This document shows, one piece after another, positions 63,136 through 64,000 of a stretch of DNA of 64,000 nt. The stretch comes from Antennarius striatus (taxonomy: Eukaryota; Chordata; Actinopteri; Lophiiformes; Antennariidae). The stretch spans positions 25,248,001-25,312,000 of the forward strand of contig NC_090779.1 in assembly GCF_040054535.1 (NCBI RefSeq), written 5' to 3'. The translations under genes and the position numbers were made by a program. The stretch's first letter is position 1. Each line of letters starts with the position of its first letter. A model generated the notes under the pieces. That model was given only the letters and a program-made list of their open reading frames with translations. It did not search any database and was not told the origin of the DNA.

Positions 63136-63299
63136 CTTACTTCAGCTCGGCACCTGAAACACATTCGACACAAACATCACGGTTACACAAAAAGTGACGG
63201 TCGCTGCGTGTTTTCCTCTCTAACGGGGGGATAAACAGTAGAAGTTAAATGTCGGGACTCGAGCGTAGGGTAAGATGGACGCGGCTTCTGCAGCGTTAT

Positions 63300-63640
63300 C
63301 CGCCAACCGTATCCTCGTATCGATCTGCCTCCAGGCATTCTATTCCTGTCTCGTCTTTTTTCCCTCCAAGTAATTCAATTATCAATAAACCTGACTGTCT
63401 TAAATAGCTGCAAGCCGCTGGTGTGCCAGTGGAATAATATTTGTTATCTTTTAATTTACTGGCCGGCTGCCAGGCGGCGGCTCTCCCTCTTAAGTGCCTG
63501 CAACTTTATTCCACCGTTTTATTGATGAATCCCATTTAGATTAGTCCCCCTTCAATTGGGAGAAGCCGGAGACGCCCGATCCTTTTAGTTAATGATATCC
63601 TGCAGTGGTGTGGTTGCTAATTCCATGTTTACCGCTCTGC
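63300..63640. promoter_or_regulatory. Candidate conserved non-coding block near the insc 5' end
   Basis: Repeat-free, AT-rich block with the palindromic AATTCAATTATCAATAAAC, many TAAT/ATTA cores and CTTAATTAGCGGG. It looks enhancer-like by texture. Flanking DNA is less ordered. Confidence 0.3.
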
Positions 63641-64000
63641 TTAATTAGCGGGTAGTTACAAAGGCACGCCATCAACCACGTCACGGCGGTTTGGTGGGAT
63701 CGATGGACGAAAGTAGGGGAACGCGCAAAGCACTCTGAAGGCCTTGGAACGTCGACCAGCTGAGGAAATCAAAGCAAATCAAGTTCATGTTTGCTTCAAC
63801 TGACTCGTCCCGTCTGTTTTGGCGATTGATCGCTTCCTATGGATCAGCGATCACCATTCACAGATATCCGTGGATCAATAGGTGATGAGAGAGATTGGTA
63901 ATACAGATTCGTTCAGGGAAGACCGGGAGAGGCGGAGGTCTTTTAACCGCAGTCTTGGCATGAATCCTCTGGGGACATTTTCAGAGAAAGCCTCACAGCC

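Overview
The window is vertebrate nuclear DNA, almost certainly from a ray-finned (teleost) fish. Genes are split into short exons with GT-AG (occasionally GC-AG) introns. Dinucleotide CA/GT microsatellites are very dense, and the interspersed repeats are fish-type hAT-like, TA-flanked MITE-like and RTE-like elements. Compact introns (many of 100-150 nt) suggest a small-genome acanthomorph; that last point is inference. No bacterial, CRISPR, rRNA or tRNA gene is visible.

Three protein genes can be assembled by joining exons in phase. (1) Positions 148-13054, + strand: the 3' half of sox6 (SoxD transcription factor). It has six coding exons including the whole HMG box and the C-terminus, followed by a long 3' UTR to about 15.4 kb with a cluster of miR-499/208-type seed sites. 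(2) Positions 37337-21915, - strand: a complete eight-exon ethanolamine kinase gene (362 codons plus stop), which begins with a GC-AG intron. (3) Positions 57536-48166, - strand: eleven coding exons of insc (Inscuteable spindle-orientation adaptor) through its ESFV stop; a tentative first coding exon lies at 63135-63077.

Layout: sox6 runs rightward and etnk and insc run leftward, so sox6 and etnk converge tail to tail across about 6.5 kb of mostly unique, AT-rich DNA (15.45-21.9 kb). Between etnk exon 1 and the insc stop lie about 10.8 kb of non-coding DNA with an RTE remnant, a hAT-like repeat, conserved-looking blocks and the longest CA/GT tracts. Beyond 57.6 kb is the 5' flank or first intron of insc.

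The gene order is the main biological point. In human, from general knowledge, SOX5 neighbours ETNK1, SOX13 neighbours ETNK2, and SOX6 neighbours INSC without an ETNK. Here an ETNK sits between sox6 and insc in the same convergent orientation, as expected for a third 2R ohnologue of ethanolamine kinase retained in fish. Other notable points are an insc last intron bounded at both ends by UG repeats, transposon copies lying within tens of bases of sox6 splice sites, a hAT-like element nested in another element, and several perfect short palindromes. I see no evidence of a new multi-gene system.
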